From positions 62,001 to 126,000 of the forward strand of contig CALLMF010000002.1 of assembly GCA_938006335.1 (NCBI GenBank): a stretch of 64,000 bases of DNA. The letters are read 5' to 3'. Of this stretch, positions 36,810-46,156 are shown in pieces. The stretch is from an uncultured Granulosicoccaceae bacterium (GTDB lineage Bacteria; Pseudomonadota; Gammaproteobacteria; Granulosicoccales; Granulosicoccaceae). Each line of letters opens with the position of its first letter. The first letter of the stretch is position 1. The notes beneath the pieces were generated by a model that made no database searches, was not told the DNA's origin, and saw nothing but the letters and a program-made list of their open reading frames with translations. A program made the translations under genes and the position numbers.

Positions 36810-37544
36810 ATGATTGGCGACGTCCCAAGACCTTATTTGTTCGTCAAGCACTCCGAAGGGTGGAACGTCGACCGGTGCACTCGCTGGATGGATGCCGCCG
36901 GTCTACCGGTCGAGTTCTGCTATCCCACCTCCGGTCAGCGCTTTCCGGATCCCGAAGACTACGCGGGGGTTGTTGTCTTCGGTGGGCGTTGGTTCGTCGG
37001 CGATGCGCCCGCGGAAACCTGGATTGTCGAGGAACAACGGTTCATAGAGGCCTGCCTCGAGGCCGGCACGCCTTACTTTGGAATCTGTCTCGGTGCACAG
37101 ATGCTGGCTCACGTGCTCGGCGCACGTGTGTGCTGTCATCCAGAGGGGCTGCGTGAAGTCGGTTTTCATGAAGTGCTGCCTAGTGCTGATGCGCCGGAAT
37201 TCATGCGCGCTCCCTTGCACGTCATGCAATGGCATCGGGAGGGGTTTGAGCTGCCCGACGGAGCCACACAACTTGCCACGGCGCCAGGCGGTAGCGATAC
37301 CGCATTCCCCAATCAGGCCTTCGGCCTGAACGATCAGGTGGTTGGCGTGCAGTTTCACCCGGAGGTCAATCCGGACGTACTGAAGATCTGGCACCAACGT
37401 AATCGCGAGCGCAATCCCGAGGACCTCACTGACGCCGAGCGCAGTCTCCAGGCGAGTGATGCCGTTCGATTCGATGCCGAGATCACGGCATGGCTTGATC
37501 ACTTTCTATCTGGCTGGACGGCGCGCGCGATCCAAGCCACCTGA
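36810..37544 (+). CDS. Class I glutamine amidotransferase-like protein
   Basis: 244 aa, GMP-synthase-amidotransferase-like. The catalytic triad positions are visible: C93 in GICLGAQML, and H183/E185 in VQFHPEVN. It would release ammonia from glutamine (or act on a gamma-glutamyl compound), with no fused synthetase domain. It lies 69 bp after the lipoprotein gene and 42 bp before a glutamate-synthase-like gene that itself lacks an amidotransferase domain. Confidence 0.87.
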   Translation: MIGDVPRPYLFVKHSEGWNVDRCTRWMDAAGLPVEFCYPTSGQRFPDPEDYAGVVVFGGRWFVGDAPAETWIVEEQRFIEACLEAGTPYFGICLGAQMLAHVLGARVCCHPEGLREVGFHEVLPSADAPEFMRAPLHVMQWHREGFELPDGATQLATAPGGSDTAFPNQAFGLNDQVVGVQFHPEVNPDVLKIWHQRNRERNPEDLTDAERSLQASDAVRFDAEITAWLDHFLSGWTARAIQAT

Positions 37545-37586
37545 ATCAACAATTCCTGCCACTCGACCCACCTTCTGCAGCTGCAC

Positions 37587-39248
37587 ATGCTCCACTCCAG
37601 CACCCGATCCCTGTTCGTTGTCATCTCCATTGGTGTGGTGCTGGCAATCGTGGTCATGGCCCTTGCCTGGCCGCCCGTACTGTGGGCGTTTCTGGTGGTC
37701 GGCCCGCTGATCGGGATTGGTGCGCTCGACATGACGCAAACCCGCCATTCCCTACGGCGCAACTTTCCGCTTGTTGGCCGTGCGCGTTGGCTGATGGAAG
37801 GCGTGCGGCCGTTTATTCGTCAGTACTTCATGGAGTCTGAAACCGATGGGGCACCGGTGCCCCGCGTGTTTCGTTCGGTGGTGTATCAGCGTGCCAAGGG
37901 CCACGACGACACGGTGCCGTTTGGTACCAAGTTCGATACCTATCGGGATGGCTATGAGTGGATTGCTCATGCGGTTGCCGCGCTCGACATTCATGGCAAG
38001 GAGATGCACCCGAGAGTGCGTGTGGGCGGCACTGCGTGTACGCAGCCCTACGATGCCAGCGTGCTCAATGTCAGTGCCATGAGTTTCGGGTCGCTGTCGC
38101 CCAATGCCGTGCGTGCGCTCAACTCCGGCGCCAGCAACGGGGGATTTGCCCACAACACGGGTGAAGGCGGGATTTCCCGCTATCACCTGCAGCCCGGCGG
38201 CGACCTGATCTGGCAGATCGGCACCGGCTACTTCGGTTGCCGCGATGATAATGGCAATTTCAATCCAGACGCTTTCCGCGAGAATGCATGTCGCGATTCG
38301 GTGCGGATGATCGAGATCAAGATCTCTCAAGGGGCAAAGCCCGGGCACGGCGGCCTGTTGCCCGCGATCAAGAATACCCCTGAGATTGCCGAGGCTCGCG
38401 GAGTGACGCCAGGCACCCTCGTGGCCTCGCCTCCTGGACACACGGCGTTCTCGTCGCCACGTGGTCTGCTCGAGTTCGTACAAACGCTACGAGAGTTGTC
38501 CGGGGGCAAGCCTGTCGGCTTCAAGTTGTGTGTGGGCCGTGAAAGTGATGTTGTTGCCATCTGCAAGGCCATGGTCGAGACGGGCATCAAGCCTGACTTC
38601 ATCACTGTTGACGGCGGTGAGGGAGGCACGGGTGCCGCGCCACTGGAATTCACCAATTCGGTCGGTATGCCGCTGCGTGATGGTCTAGCCTTCGTGTGCG
38701 ACTGCCTGTCCGGTTTTGATGTGAAGCACGACATCACGGTGATTGCGGTGGGCAAGATATTCACCGCGTTTCACATGGCGAAGAATCTCGCGATTGGTGC
38801 CGATCTGTGTTATAGCGCGCGTGGATTCATGATGTCACTCGGTTGCGTGCAGTCGCTGGTCTGCAACACCAACCATTGCCCCACAGGCGTGGCAACTCAG
38901 GACCCCAAGCTTGCCGCAGGCCTGGTAGTCACCGACAAGTCAGAACGCGTTACCCGATATCATGGCGAGAGCATCGAAAGGCTGTGCGAACTCGTTGCTG
39001 CCGCCGGACTCACCTCACCCAGCGAGCTCAATCGTACGCATATCTACCGCCGAGTCAGTCAGACGGAAGTGAAGCGCTATGACCAGCTGATGCCGTATGT
39101 GGAGGTCGGCTCGTTGTTGCGGCAGCCGGTGCCGGAGCGCTTCGAGCATTCAATCGCTGAAGCTCAGGTGGACAGCTTTCAACCGATGGCGTGCATGGCG
39201 CGTCACGCCGAAGGTATCGCCGAGCTCGATACACCCGCCAGCGCTTAA
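37587..39248 (+). CDS. Membrane-anchored FMN-binding glutamate synthase family protein
   Basis: 553 aa. Two N-terminal hydrophobic segments (~7-52) precede the GltB central FMN/TIM-barrel domain (SAMSFGSLSPNAVRALN; ISQGAKPGHGGLLPA; TVDGGEGGTGAAP; CNTNHCPTGVATQ). The class II amidotransferase and C-terminal GXGXG domains of true glutamate synthase are absent, as in other short members of this family whose reaction is unknown. The CNTNHCPTGVATQ cysteines could bind an Fe-S cluster together with another residue. It follows a free-standing amidotransferase gene. Confidence 0.9.
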   Translation: MLHSSTRSLFVVISIGVVLAIVVMALAWPPVLWAFLVVGPLIGIGALDMTQTRHSLRRNFPLVGRARWLMEGVRPFIRQYFMESETDGAPVPRVFRSVVYQRAKGHDDTVPFGTKFDTYRDGYEWIAHAVAALDIHGKEMHPRVRVGGTACTQPYDASVLNVSAMSFGSLSPNAVRALNSGASNGGFAHNTGEGGISRYHLQPGGDLIWQIGTGYFGCRDDNGNFNPDAFRENACRDSVRMIEIKISQGAKPGHGGLLPAIKNTPEIAEARGVTPGTLVASPPGHTAFSSPRGLLEFVQTLRELSGGKPVGFKLCVGRESDVVAICKAMVETGIKPDFITVDGGEGGTGAAPLEFTNSVGMPLRDGLAFVCDCLSGFDVKHDITVIAVGKIFTAFHMAKNLAIGADLCYSARGFMMSLGCVQSLVCNTNHCPTGVATQDPKLAAGLVVTDKSERVTRYHGESIERLCELVAAAGLTSPSELNRTHIYRRVSQTEVKRYDQLMPYVEVGSLLRQPVPERFEHSIAEAQVDSFQPMACMARHAEGIAELDTPASA

Positions 39249-39283
39249 GTCATCGGTTTTCCACTACGACAGGGGCGACAGGC

Positions 39284-40954
39284 GTGCTGGAAAGCCCCTT
39301 GGGCTATCTGTTCATCTATCTGCTGGTGGCGTTGCTCGCCGTGCCGGCGGCGAAGCGGTTCGGACTCGGTGGCGTCATCGGCTATCTGGTCGCGGGGGTG
39401 GTCATTGGCCCCTGGGGGTTGGCCCTGGTTCGCGATGCCGGAGACATCAGCGAGTTCTCTCGCATCATGACGCTGCTGCTGTTGTTTTCGATTGCACTGC
39501 GTTCAACGCCTGCACGTGTTACACGCCTGGTCGATGGGTTTGTGGTGCTCGGGCTTGGCAGCATGGTCGTGGTTTCCGGACTTGTATTTCTGCTTGCTAT
39601 CGCCATCGGCTTGTCGTGGAACCATGCGCTGATTTGCGCACTGGCGCTGGCACTGGCCTCTGATGCGCTCGCAAGCGAATCACTGCGGATTCGCTACCCC
39701 ACAGGTTCCTCGCTCAGTGATACGGGCAGACAGCTCTTGCTGACACAGCAGTTGTTGCTCGTACCATTGGTGCTCTTGTTGCCCGTGCTGGTCGACAACG
39801 CGGTTGCCGAGGGCAACCCCTGGCCAGGGGTGCTGGTCGGCATCGTGACCATCACCTTGTTGCTGCTGTTCGGCAAGGTCGTCGTTGCGCAAGCGTTCAG
39901 GTTTGCGGTGGGCGTCGGGGTAGAAGAGCTGTTCGCCGCGCTGACGCTCTTGTTGATAGTGGGCGTGCTGCTGTTGTTCCAGTTGTTGGGATTGCCACTT
40001 GAGTTAGGCGCACTAACCGCAGGGTTTCTGCTGGCGAGATCCGAATACGCGTCGGCCATCGATATCGCGATGCGTCCATTCCGTGGACTGATCGTTGGTC
40101 TGTTTTTCGTCTCGTTCGGGATGCAGATCGACTTCGGGACTTTCTTGCGCAAACCCGCTGAGGTTCTGGCTCTGGTGATATTGCTCATTTTCATCAAGGC
40201 GTGGGCCTTGCGCACCTTGCTGCGCTGGTCCTCTGTGCCGCGTCGTCAGCGTATCTGGTTGGCCAGCCTGATGGCTCAGGGCGGGGAGCTGGCGTTTGTC
40301 GTGATAGCGCTGGCGGTAGGTTACGGTGCCATTCCTGCAAAGCTTGCGACCGAGCTAGTTCTGGTCGCTGCCTTGTCGATGCTCGCAACTCCGGTGTTGC
40401 TGATGTACATCGATCGTCGCGATCGGGATAGCGCGGCCGGTCAGGTGGCTGAGGGTGATGCAGCGCAGCCGGCGGACGATACGCAAGTTATCGTCGCTGG
40501 ATTTGGTCGGGTGGGACGGGTCGTGTGTCACCTGCTTCAGGAAAGTGGGGTCAAACTTGCGGTTATTGATCATAACCCTGATCGATTTGCGGAATTCCGG
40601 CGTGAGGGGTTTGCCGGTTTCTATGGTGATGCGCTTCGGCCTGATCTACTGGCCGCGGCCGGGGCGAATCGGGCGGTCACGCTGGTGGTGGCGATCGATC
40701 ATCCCGAGCGTGCCATCGAGCTGGTTTCCCGGGTGCGCAGGTCCTATCCGCACATGAGCATCGTGGCGCGCGCGCAGGACAAGACAGAACGCGCCCGTCT
40801 GCTTGCCAGCGGCGCGGACCGCGCGCATCGCGAGACCTTTGAATCTGCGCTGCTGATGGGCGAAGATGCGCTGGAGACGGTGGGCACCGGCTTGCTGGAT
40901 GCTCAGGCCAAGACGGAAGCATTCCGTGATCGGGATGATCTCGAGTCCGGCTGA
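39284..40954 (+). CDS. CPA2-family cation/proton antiporter with TrkA-N domain (Kef-like)
   Basis: 556 aa: about 12-13 membrane helices (residues 1-385, starting LGYLFIYLLVALLAVPAAKRFGLGGVIGYL) followed by a cytoplasmic RCK/TrkA-N Rossmann domain (~410-530, VIVAGFGRVGRVVCHLLQ). It likely exports K+ or exchanges Na+/K+ for H+. GTG 39284 with AGGGGCGAC upstream is chosen; the track ORF adds 31 residues that overlap the previous gene. The spacing of 35 bp suggests cotranscription with the FMN protein. Confidence 0.9.
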   Translation: MLESPLGYLFIYLLVALLAVPAAKRFGLGGVIGYLVAGVVIGPWGLALVRDAGDISEFSRIMTLLLLFSIALRSTPARVTRLVDGFVVLGLGSMVVVSGLVFLLAIAIGLSWNHALICALALALASDALASESLRIRYPTGSSLSDTGRQLLLTQQLLLVPLVLLLPVLVDNAVAEGNPWPGVLVGIVTITLLLLFGKVVVAQAFRFAVGVGVEELFAALTLLLIVGVLLLFQLLGLPLELGALTAGFLLARSEYASAIDIAMRPFRGLIVGLFFVSFGMQIDFGTFLRKPAEVLALVILLIFIKAWALRTLLRWSSVPRRQRIWLASLMAQGGELAFVVIALAVGYGAIPAKLATELVLVAALSMLATPVLLMYIDRRDRDSAAGQVAEGDAAQPADDTQVIVAGFGRVGRVVCHLLQESGVKLAVIDHNPDRFAEFRREGFAGFYGDALRPDLLAAAGANRAVTLVVAIDHPERAIELVSRVRRSYPHMSIVARAQDKTERARLLASGADRAHRETFESALLMGEDALETVGTGLLDAQAKTEAFRDRDDLESG

Positions 40955-40999
40955 GCCGTTGCCATGGGACCTGTTGAGTAACTGCTGCGAGAGCACACA

Positions 41000-41299
41000 A
41001 TGAAAGGCAAAGACGTTGAATCCCTGACCAAGCTGCTGAAGGAGCACCAGGTGGGCCTGTCTGCGGTCAAGGCGAATCGCCTGCTGCTCGGCCTTGGCTT
41101 GCTGGAGGAGGCGACTCGCGAGAGTTCTACCAGGCCGGGGGTCACCAAGACCTACAAGCGATTGACCGAGGCTGGCCTCGACTACGGCGTCAACGAGGAA
41201 AATCCGCAGAGCCCGGACCAAACCACTCCGTACTATTACAAGGACAGTTTTGCCGAACTGGGCAAGCGCCTGCTTGAGGCGGCCTCGGCTACAGAGTGA
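41000..41299 (+). CDS. Small hypothetical protein, helix-turn-helix-like
   Basis: A 99-aa cytoplasmic protein. The layout is a helix pair (LTKLLKEHQVGLSAVKANRLLLGLGLLEEA), a strand/loop (KTYKRLTEAGLDYGVN) and a tail with PDQTTPYYYKDSFAELGKRLL. This resembles the C-terminal winged-helix of phage antirepressor-type proteins, but I cannot assign a family. It sits 45 bp after the antiporter and 50 bp before the BMP binding-protein gene. The ORF uses normal GC-rich codons. Confidence 0.7.
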   Translation: MKGKDVESLTKLLKEHQVGLSAVKANRLLLGLGLLEEATRESSTRPGVTKTYKRLTEAGLDYGVNEENPQSPDQTTPYYYKDSFAELGKRLLEAASATE

Positions 41300-41349
41300 T
41301 ATCCTCGATTGCAGCCCGGTCCAACGGTTCATTCTCACGGAGAACACCC

Positions 41350-42348
41350 ATGAATTTTTCCCGCATCGGCCTCGCTGCCGGTCTGTTTCTCGGCTATGCC
41401 GGCACTGCTGTTGCCGCCGATATCTCGCCTGCTGTCGTTTTCGACATGGGCGGCAAGTTCGACAAATCCTTCAATCAGGGCGTCTACGACGGGGTTGAGC
41501 GCTTCAAGGAAGAAAACGGCGTCGAGTACCGTGAATTCGAGGTCACCAATGAGACCCAGCGGGAGCAGGCCCTGCGCCGCTTCGCGCAGCGCGGCGCCAA
41601 CCCTATCCTGGGTATCGGTTTTGCGCAGGCTGGCCCCATCGAAGTGGTCGCCAAGGAATTCCCGGAGACACAGTTCACCATCATCGACGGCGTGGTGGAT
41701 CTGCCCAACGTCCAGTCCATCGTGTTCAAGGAGCACGAAGGCTCGTTTCTCGTGGGTGTCATCGCTGCCATGGCGTCAGAGTCCGATGTTGTCGGCTTTG
41801 TCGGCGGCATGGACATCCCGCTGATCCGCCGCTTTGCCTGTGGTTACGAGCAAGGCGCCAAGTTTGTCAATACCGATGTCGAGGTCATCCAGAACATGAC
41901 GGGCACCACACCTGCCGCCTGGAACGATCCGGGGCGTGGCAGTGAGCTTGCCAAGGGGCAGTTCGATCGTCAGGCCGATGTGGTCTATGCGGCAGCAGGG
42001 GGCACCGGCGTGGGGGTTTACCAGGCAGCAGAAGACGGCGGCAAGCTCGCCATTGGTGTGGATTCCAACCAGAACTACCTGCACCCGGGCACCATGCTCA
42101 CCTCCATGCTCAAGCGTGTTGACGTCGCTGCCTATGACACCTTCAAGAGTGCGATGGATGGCAGCTGGGAGCCGGGCATGAAAGTGCTGGGTCTCGCCGA
42201 AGAGGGTGTTGGCTGGGCACTTGACGAGCACAATGAATCGTTGATCACCGCCGACATACAGGCCATGGTCGAGGAAGCGTCGGCAAAGATCGTCGCCGGC
42301 GACATCGTGGTCCACGACTACACGGTCGACAACACCTGCACCTATTGA
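41350..42348 (+). CDS. BMP-family (PnrA-like) ABC transporter substrate-binding protein
   Basis: 332 aa with a signal peptide (cleavage after GTAVA|AD), so periplasmic. The opening VFDMGGKFDKSFNQGVYDG and GGMDIPLIRRFACGYEQGAK are typical of the basic-membrane-protein family, which binds purine nucleosides. ATG 41350 with CGGAGAAC upstream is chosen over the longer track start. It is the first gene of the importer cluster and is followed by a strong hairpin before the ATPase gene. Confidence 0.93.
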   Translation: MNFSRIGLAAGLFLGYAGTAVAADISPAVVFDMGGKFDKSFNQGVYDGVERFKEENGVEYREFEVTNETQREQALRRFAQRGANPILGIGFAQAGPIEVVAKEFPETQFTIIDGVVDLPNVQSIVFKEHEGSFLVGVIAAMASESDVVGFVGGMDIPLIRRFACGYEQGAKFVNTDVEVIQNMTGTTPAAWNDPGRGSELAKGQFDRQADVVYAAAGGTGVGVYQAAEDGGKLAIGVDSNQNYLHPGTMLTSMLKRVDVAAYDTFKSAMDGSWEPGMKVLGLAEEGVGWALDEHNESLITADIQAMVEEASAKIVAGDIVVHDYTVDNTCTY

Positions 42349-42364
42349 TCTGACTCGGATCAGG

Positions 42365-42402
42365 CGGCGGTAGCTGACGGCCATGGCACGCAGCTACCGC
42401 CG
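42365..42402 (+). terminator. Strong hairpin between binding-protein and ATPase genes (partial terminator/attenuator)
   Basis: GGCGGTAGCTG (42366-42376) and CAGCTACCGCC (42391-42401) form an 11-bp perfect stem, extendable by one C-G pair, with a 14-nt loop. A short TGTTTC follows. Such hairpins commonly let the binding-protein transcript accumulate above the membrane components. Confidence 0.6.
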
Positions 42403-42416
42403 TATCGTGTTTCGAC

Positions 42417-42431
42417 CGATCACAGTGATCG
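42417..42431. promoter_or_regulatory. Perfect palindrome before ABC ATPase gene
   Basis: CGATCAC-A-GTGATCG has perfect 7-bp arms around one base, 25 bp before ATG 42457 and just after the large hairpin. Operator or small hairpin; no regulator is adjacent. Confidence 0.35.
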
Positions 42432-42456
42432 CTCATACGCTCCACGGTTGTCGTCG

Positions 42457-44034
42457 ATGAGCACGTCCGTGTCTGGCACTGGTGCTGGAGATCTTGCACT
42501 CGAGCTCAAGGGCATCACCAAGCGCTTTGGCGCTGTAGTGGCTAATCGCGACATCAGCCTGTCGGTGCGGCGTGGTGCCATTCACGGCATTGTCGGTGAG
42601 AACGGCGCTGGAAAGTCCACGCTGATGAGCATTCTCTACGGCTTCTACCAGGCCGACGAGGGTGACATAAGCGTTGGTGGCAAACCCGCTCGGATCAACA
42701 GTTCACGCGATGCCATTGCCGCAGGTATCGGCATGGTGCATCAGCACTTCATGCTCGTCGATACCTTTACCGTGCTCGAGAATATCGTGCTCGGCGCGGA
42801 ATCGCACGCCTTGCTCGAACCGAATATCCGCGCCGCTCGCGCAGAGCTTGCGCGTCTGGCTGATGAGTACGGCTTGTCGATCGACGTCGATGCGCTCGCC
42901 GGAGATCTGCCCGTCGGTGAGCAGCAGCGGGTGGAAATTCTAAAGGCGCTTTATCGTCATGCGGATCTCCTGATTCTCGACGAGCCAACGGGTGTACTGA
43001 CCCCACAGGAGGCTGATCAGCTTTTTCGCGTGTTGCGCTCGCTGAAGGAGCGAGGCGTTACCGTCATTCTGATCACGCACAAGCTACGCGAGATCATGGA
43101 CATCACCGATGAGGTCTCGGTGTTGCGGCTGGGCGAGATGGTGGCTCATCGCAAGACCGACTCGACCAGCATGCAGGAACTCGCCGAGTTGATGGTCGGA
43201 CGCGCGCTCGATTCGACAGACTACTCGCGCAATGAAGCCCTGCGCGCCGATGCGTCGACTGGCATCGACGTTCAGGACCTGGTGCTCGAGCGCGATAATG
43301 GCACCCGGCGGCTCGATGGGGTGAGCTTGACGGTTCGTCGTGGCGAGATCCTCGGGGTTGCCGGTGTCGCGGGCAATGGACAGAGCGCTCTGCTCGATGT
43401 GCTATCCGGCATGACGGCACCGACCAGCGGACGATTCGTGATCAACGGGCGGGAGGCCGGGCCGGATGATCTTCCAAGCCCATCGGAGATGCGCGACCTG
43501 CGCATCAACCACGTTCCGGAAGACCGACTGAAGCTCGGCCTGGTCAAGGCATTCAGTGCCGCCGAATCATCGTTGCTGGGCTATCAGCGTGCCGAGCGTT
43601 TCAACTGGCGAGGTGTTTTGCGGCTCAAGTCCATCCGGAGACTGTGTGCGTCCTTGATGGCCGACTTTGATGTGCGCCCGGCAGATCCCCGCTTGAGGTC
43701 CGCGTCGTTCTCTGGCGGCAATCAGCAGAAACTGATTCTTGCCAGAGAGCTGGACAAGTCGCCTGATGTGCTCCTGGTCGGACAGCCGACGCGTGGTGTC
43801 GATATCGGCGCGATAGAACTGATCCATGAAAAGCTCGTCGAGATGCGCGATGCCGGCTGCGCGATTCTTTTGGTGTCTGTCGAGCTGGACGAAATACTCA
43901 GCCTGTCTGATCGCATCGTGGTGATGTATGAGGGGCGAGTGGTAGGAGAGGTCGATGGCAAGGAGGCTGACAAGACGACACTCGGTTTGATGATGGCTAA
44001 CGCCCATCAACCGCAGCAGGCAGTGGCGTCATGA
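42457..44034 (+). CDS. Nucleoside-type ABC importer, double ATPase subunit
   Basis: 525 aa with two ABC domains. The N-terminal one has Walker A GENGAGKST (48-56), Q-loop GMVHQHFMLV, signature-region LPVGEQQRVEI and Walker B LLILDEPTGVLTP. The C-terminal one has a degenerate Walker A (GVAGNGQSALLDVL), a good signature (FSGGNQQKLILAREL) and the LVGQPTRGVDIGA segment. This asymmetry is normal for RbsA/BMP-associated ATPases. It powers import with the two permeases downstream. The start ATG 42457 follows a TTG used by the ORF track. The stop overlaps the permease start (ATGA). Confidence 0.93.
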   Translation: MSTSVSGTGAGDLALELKGITKRFGAVVANRDISLSVRRGAIHGIVGENGAGKSTLMSILYGFYQADEGDISVGGKPARINSSRDAIAAGIGMVHQHFMLVDTFTVLENIVLGAESHALLEPNIRAARAELARLADEYGLSIDVDALAGDLPVGEQQRVEILKALYRHADLLILDEPTGVLTPQEADQLFRVLRSLKERGVTVILITHKLREIMDITDEVSVLRLGEMVAHRKTDSTSMQELAELMVGRALDSTDYSRNEALRADASTGIDVQDLVLERDNGTRRLDGVSLTVRRGEILGVAGVAGNGQSALLDVLSGMTAPTSGRFVINGREAGPDDLPSPSEMRDLRINHVPEDRLKLGLVKAFSAAESSLLGYQRAERFNWRGVLRLKSIRRLCASLMADFDVRPADPRLRSASFSGGNQQKLILARELDKSPDVLLVGQPTRGVDIGAIELIHEKLVEMRDAGCAILLVSVELDEILSLSDRIVVMYEGRVVGEVDGKEADKTTLGLMMANAHQPQQAVAS

Positions 44035-45164
44035 GCATCAATACCGCCAGCGTGCCGCTGCCTGCATGGTTGGAAGTCGTCGTCATTCCGATACTCAACC
44101 TGCTGATGGCGCTGTTTTCCGCTGGCCTGATCATGCTGGCCATCGGTGTGAATCCACTCGAGGCGCTCGGGTTCATGATTCAGGGCGCACTGGGTGACGA
44201 CTACGCGCTCGGTTACACCTTGTACTACACCACCAATTTCATCTTCACCGGGCTCGCGGTGGCCATTGCGTTTCACGCCAGCCTGTTCAATATCGGCGGG
44301 GAAGGGCAGGCGTACATCGGAGGCCTCGGCGTGGCCCTGGTGTTCCTGCTATTGGACCGATACCTGCCGGCGGTCCTGCTGGTGCCGCTGGGTATTGCGG
44401 CCGCGGCCCTGTTTGGTGCGGCGTGGGCGTTCATACCCGGCTGGTTACAAGCCTACAGAGGGAGCCACATCGTCATCACGACGATCATGTTCAACTTCAT
44501 CGCCGCATCACTCATGGTGTATCTGCTTGTCAATGTGTTGATTCAACCGGGCCAGATGTCGCCGGAGTCCAGGGCCTTCGAGCCCGCCGCCTGGATGCCG
44601 TCAATGAAGGCGGCGCTTGCGCCCTTCGGAATTGATCTGGTCAGTACGCCACTGAATCTGTCGCTGGTACTTGCACTCGTGTGCTGCGTGCTCGTGTGGT
44701 TCTATATCTGGCGCACACGTTGGGGATATGAGCTGCGTACCGCTGGTTTCTCTGAACCTGCCGCGCGTTATGCCGGCATTCGACCGCGCGGCGTCATCGT
44801 CACCGCGATGTGCCTGTCGGGGGCGCTGGCGGGTCTCGTGGCGGTCAACGAGATCATGGGCGTACATCACCGTCTGCTGCTGAACTTTCCCGCCGGTTAC
44901 GGTTTCACCGGTATCGCCGTTTCGCTGATGGGGCGCAATCATCCGATCGGTATCGTCGTGGCCAGCTTGCTCTTTGGCGTGCTCTACCAGGGCGGGGCTG
45001 AACTTGCCTTCGAGATTCCCGGCATCACGCGCGAGATGGTCGTTGCCATTCAGGGCTTGATCATCCTGTTCTCCGGGGCGCTTGCCTTGATGTTGCGACC
45101 GCTGGTCGTGCGCTTGTATCTACGTGTCAAGCCGGTCGAGTCGCTGGGGCCAGCGACCGCATGA
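44031..45164 (+). CDS. ABC importer permease (BMP/nucleoside type), subunit 1
   Basis: 377 aa with about 10 membrane helices. The segment FHASLFNIGGEGQAYIGGLG is the conserved loop of the BPD_transp_2 family, and GFSEPAARYAGIRPRGVIV is a cytoplasmic coupling region. It forms the membrane channel with the next gene product. It overlaps both neighbours by four bases (ATGA), so the three membrane-complex genes are translationally coupled. Confidence 0.92.
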   Translation: MSINTASVPLPAWLEVVVIPILNLLMALFSAGLIMLAIGVNPLEALGFMIQGALGDDYALGYTLYYTTNFIFTGLAVAIAFHASLFNIGGEGQAYIGGLGVALVFLLLDRYLPAVLLVPLGIAAAALFGAAWAFIPGWLQAYRGSHIVITTIMFNFIAASLMVYLLVNVLIQPGQMSPESRAFEPAAWMPSMKAALAPFGIDLVSTPLNLSLVLALVCCVLVWFYIWRTRWGYELRTAGFSEPAARYAGIRPRGVIVTAMCLSGALAGLVAVNEIMGVHHRLLLNFPAGYGFTGIAVSLMGRNHPIGIVVASLLFGVLYQGGAELAFEIPGITREMVVAIQGLIILFSGALALMLRPLVVRLYLRVKPVESLGPATA

Positions 45165-46135
45165 GCGAGTGGCTACCCAGTGTGTTCGCGGTGCTCGATG
45201 CGACCTTGCGTGTATCCACCCCGCTGATTCTTGCGGCCATGGCGGGGCTGTTCAGCGAGCGCTCCGGTATCGTGGACATCAGCCTCGAAGGCAAGATGCT
45301 GGCCGCAGCCTTTGCGGCGGGGAGCGTGGCGGCGGTCAGTGGTAGCGTCTGGCTTGCGCTATTGTCAGCGGTGCTGGTAAGCGTTGCACTGGCACTGCTA
45401 CATGGCTTTGCGTGTATTACTCATCGGGGCAATCAGGTAGTGTCGGGTCTTGCCATCAACATCCTCGCGTCGGGCTTGACTGTGGTGCTCGGTATTGCCT
45501 GGTTCAAGCGCGGCGGGCAAACACCCGCGCTGTCTGGAGATGCGCGCTTTTCGCCCATTGAGCTTCCCTTTGCCGAGCAGATAAGCGATGTGCCCGTTGT
45601 CGGACGCTTCTACGCTGATGTGATCAGTGGGCACAATCTGCTGGTCTATGTCGCGTTTGCTGCCGTGGTGGCGACCTGGTGGTTCGTGTACCGAACACGC
45701 TTCGGCTTACGCCTGCGCGCGGTTGGAGAGAATCCGCTGGCAGTTGACACCGCTGGACTCTCAGTGTCTGGCTTGCGTTATTCGGCTGTCGCTATCTGTG
45801 GGCTGCTGGCAGGCATCGCGGGTGCGTATCTCTCGACAGCTCAAAACGCGAGCTTTGTCCGTGAGATGACGGCAGGGCAGGGCTACATTGCCCTGGCAGC
45901 ACTGATCTTTGGTAAATGGCGCCCGTTGGCGGCGCTGCTCGCATGCCTGATGTTCGGCTTTCTGGATGCGGTATCCATTCGTTTGCAGGGCGTCGAGCTA
46001 CCCGGGATCGGTGAGGTTCCGGTACAGGCGATTCAGGCCCTGCCATACGTACTTACCGTCATCCTGCTCGCTGGATTCATTGGCAAGGCGGTAGCGCCCA
46101 AGGCTGTCGGTGTACCCTTCGTCAAGGAACGTTGA
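45161..46135 (+). CDS. ABC importer permease (BMP/nucleoside type), subunit 2
   Basis: 324 aa, about 8-9 membrane helices. FSERSGIVDISLEGKMLAAA and TAGQGYIALAALIFGKWRP are the diagnostic loops of the second permease in BMP-type importers. It partners with the preceding permease and the double ATPase. It starts inside the upstream stop codon (ATGA). It is followed 21 bp later by an enolase-superfamily gene on the same strand, linking substrate uptake to catabolism. Confidence 0.92.
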   Translation: MSEWLPSVFAVLDATLRVSTPLILAAMAGLFSERSGIVDISLEGKMLAAAFAAGSVAAVSGSVWLALLSAVLVSVALALLHGFACITHRGNQVVSGLAINILASGLTVVLGIAWFKRGGQTPALSGDARFSPIELPFAEQISDVPVVGRFYADVISGHNLLVYVAFAAVVATWWFVYRTRFGLRLRAVGENPLAVDTAGLSVSGLRYSAVAICGLLAGIAGAYLSTAQNASFVREMTAGQGYIALAALIFGKWRPLAALLACLMFGFLDAVSIRLQGVELPGIGEVPVQAIQALPYVLTVILLAGFIGKAVAPKAVGVPFVKER

Positions 46136-46156
46136 CCACTCTACCGAGCACGTTAC

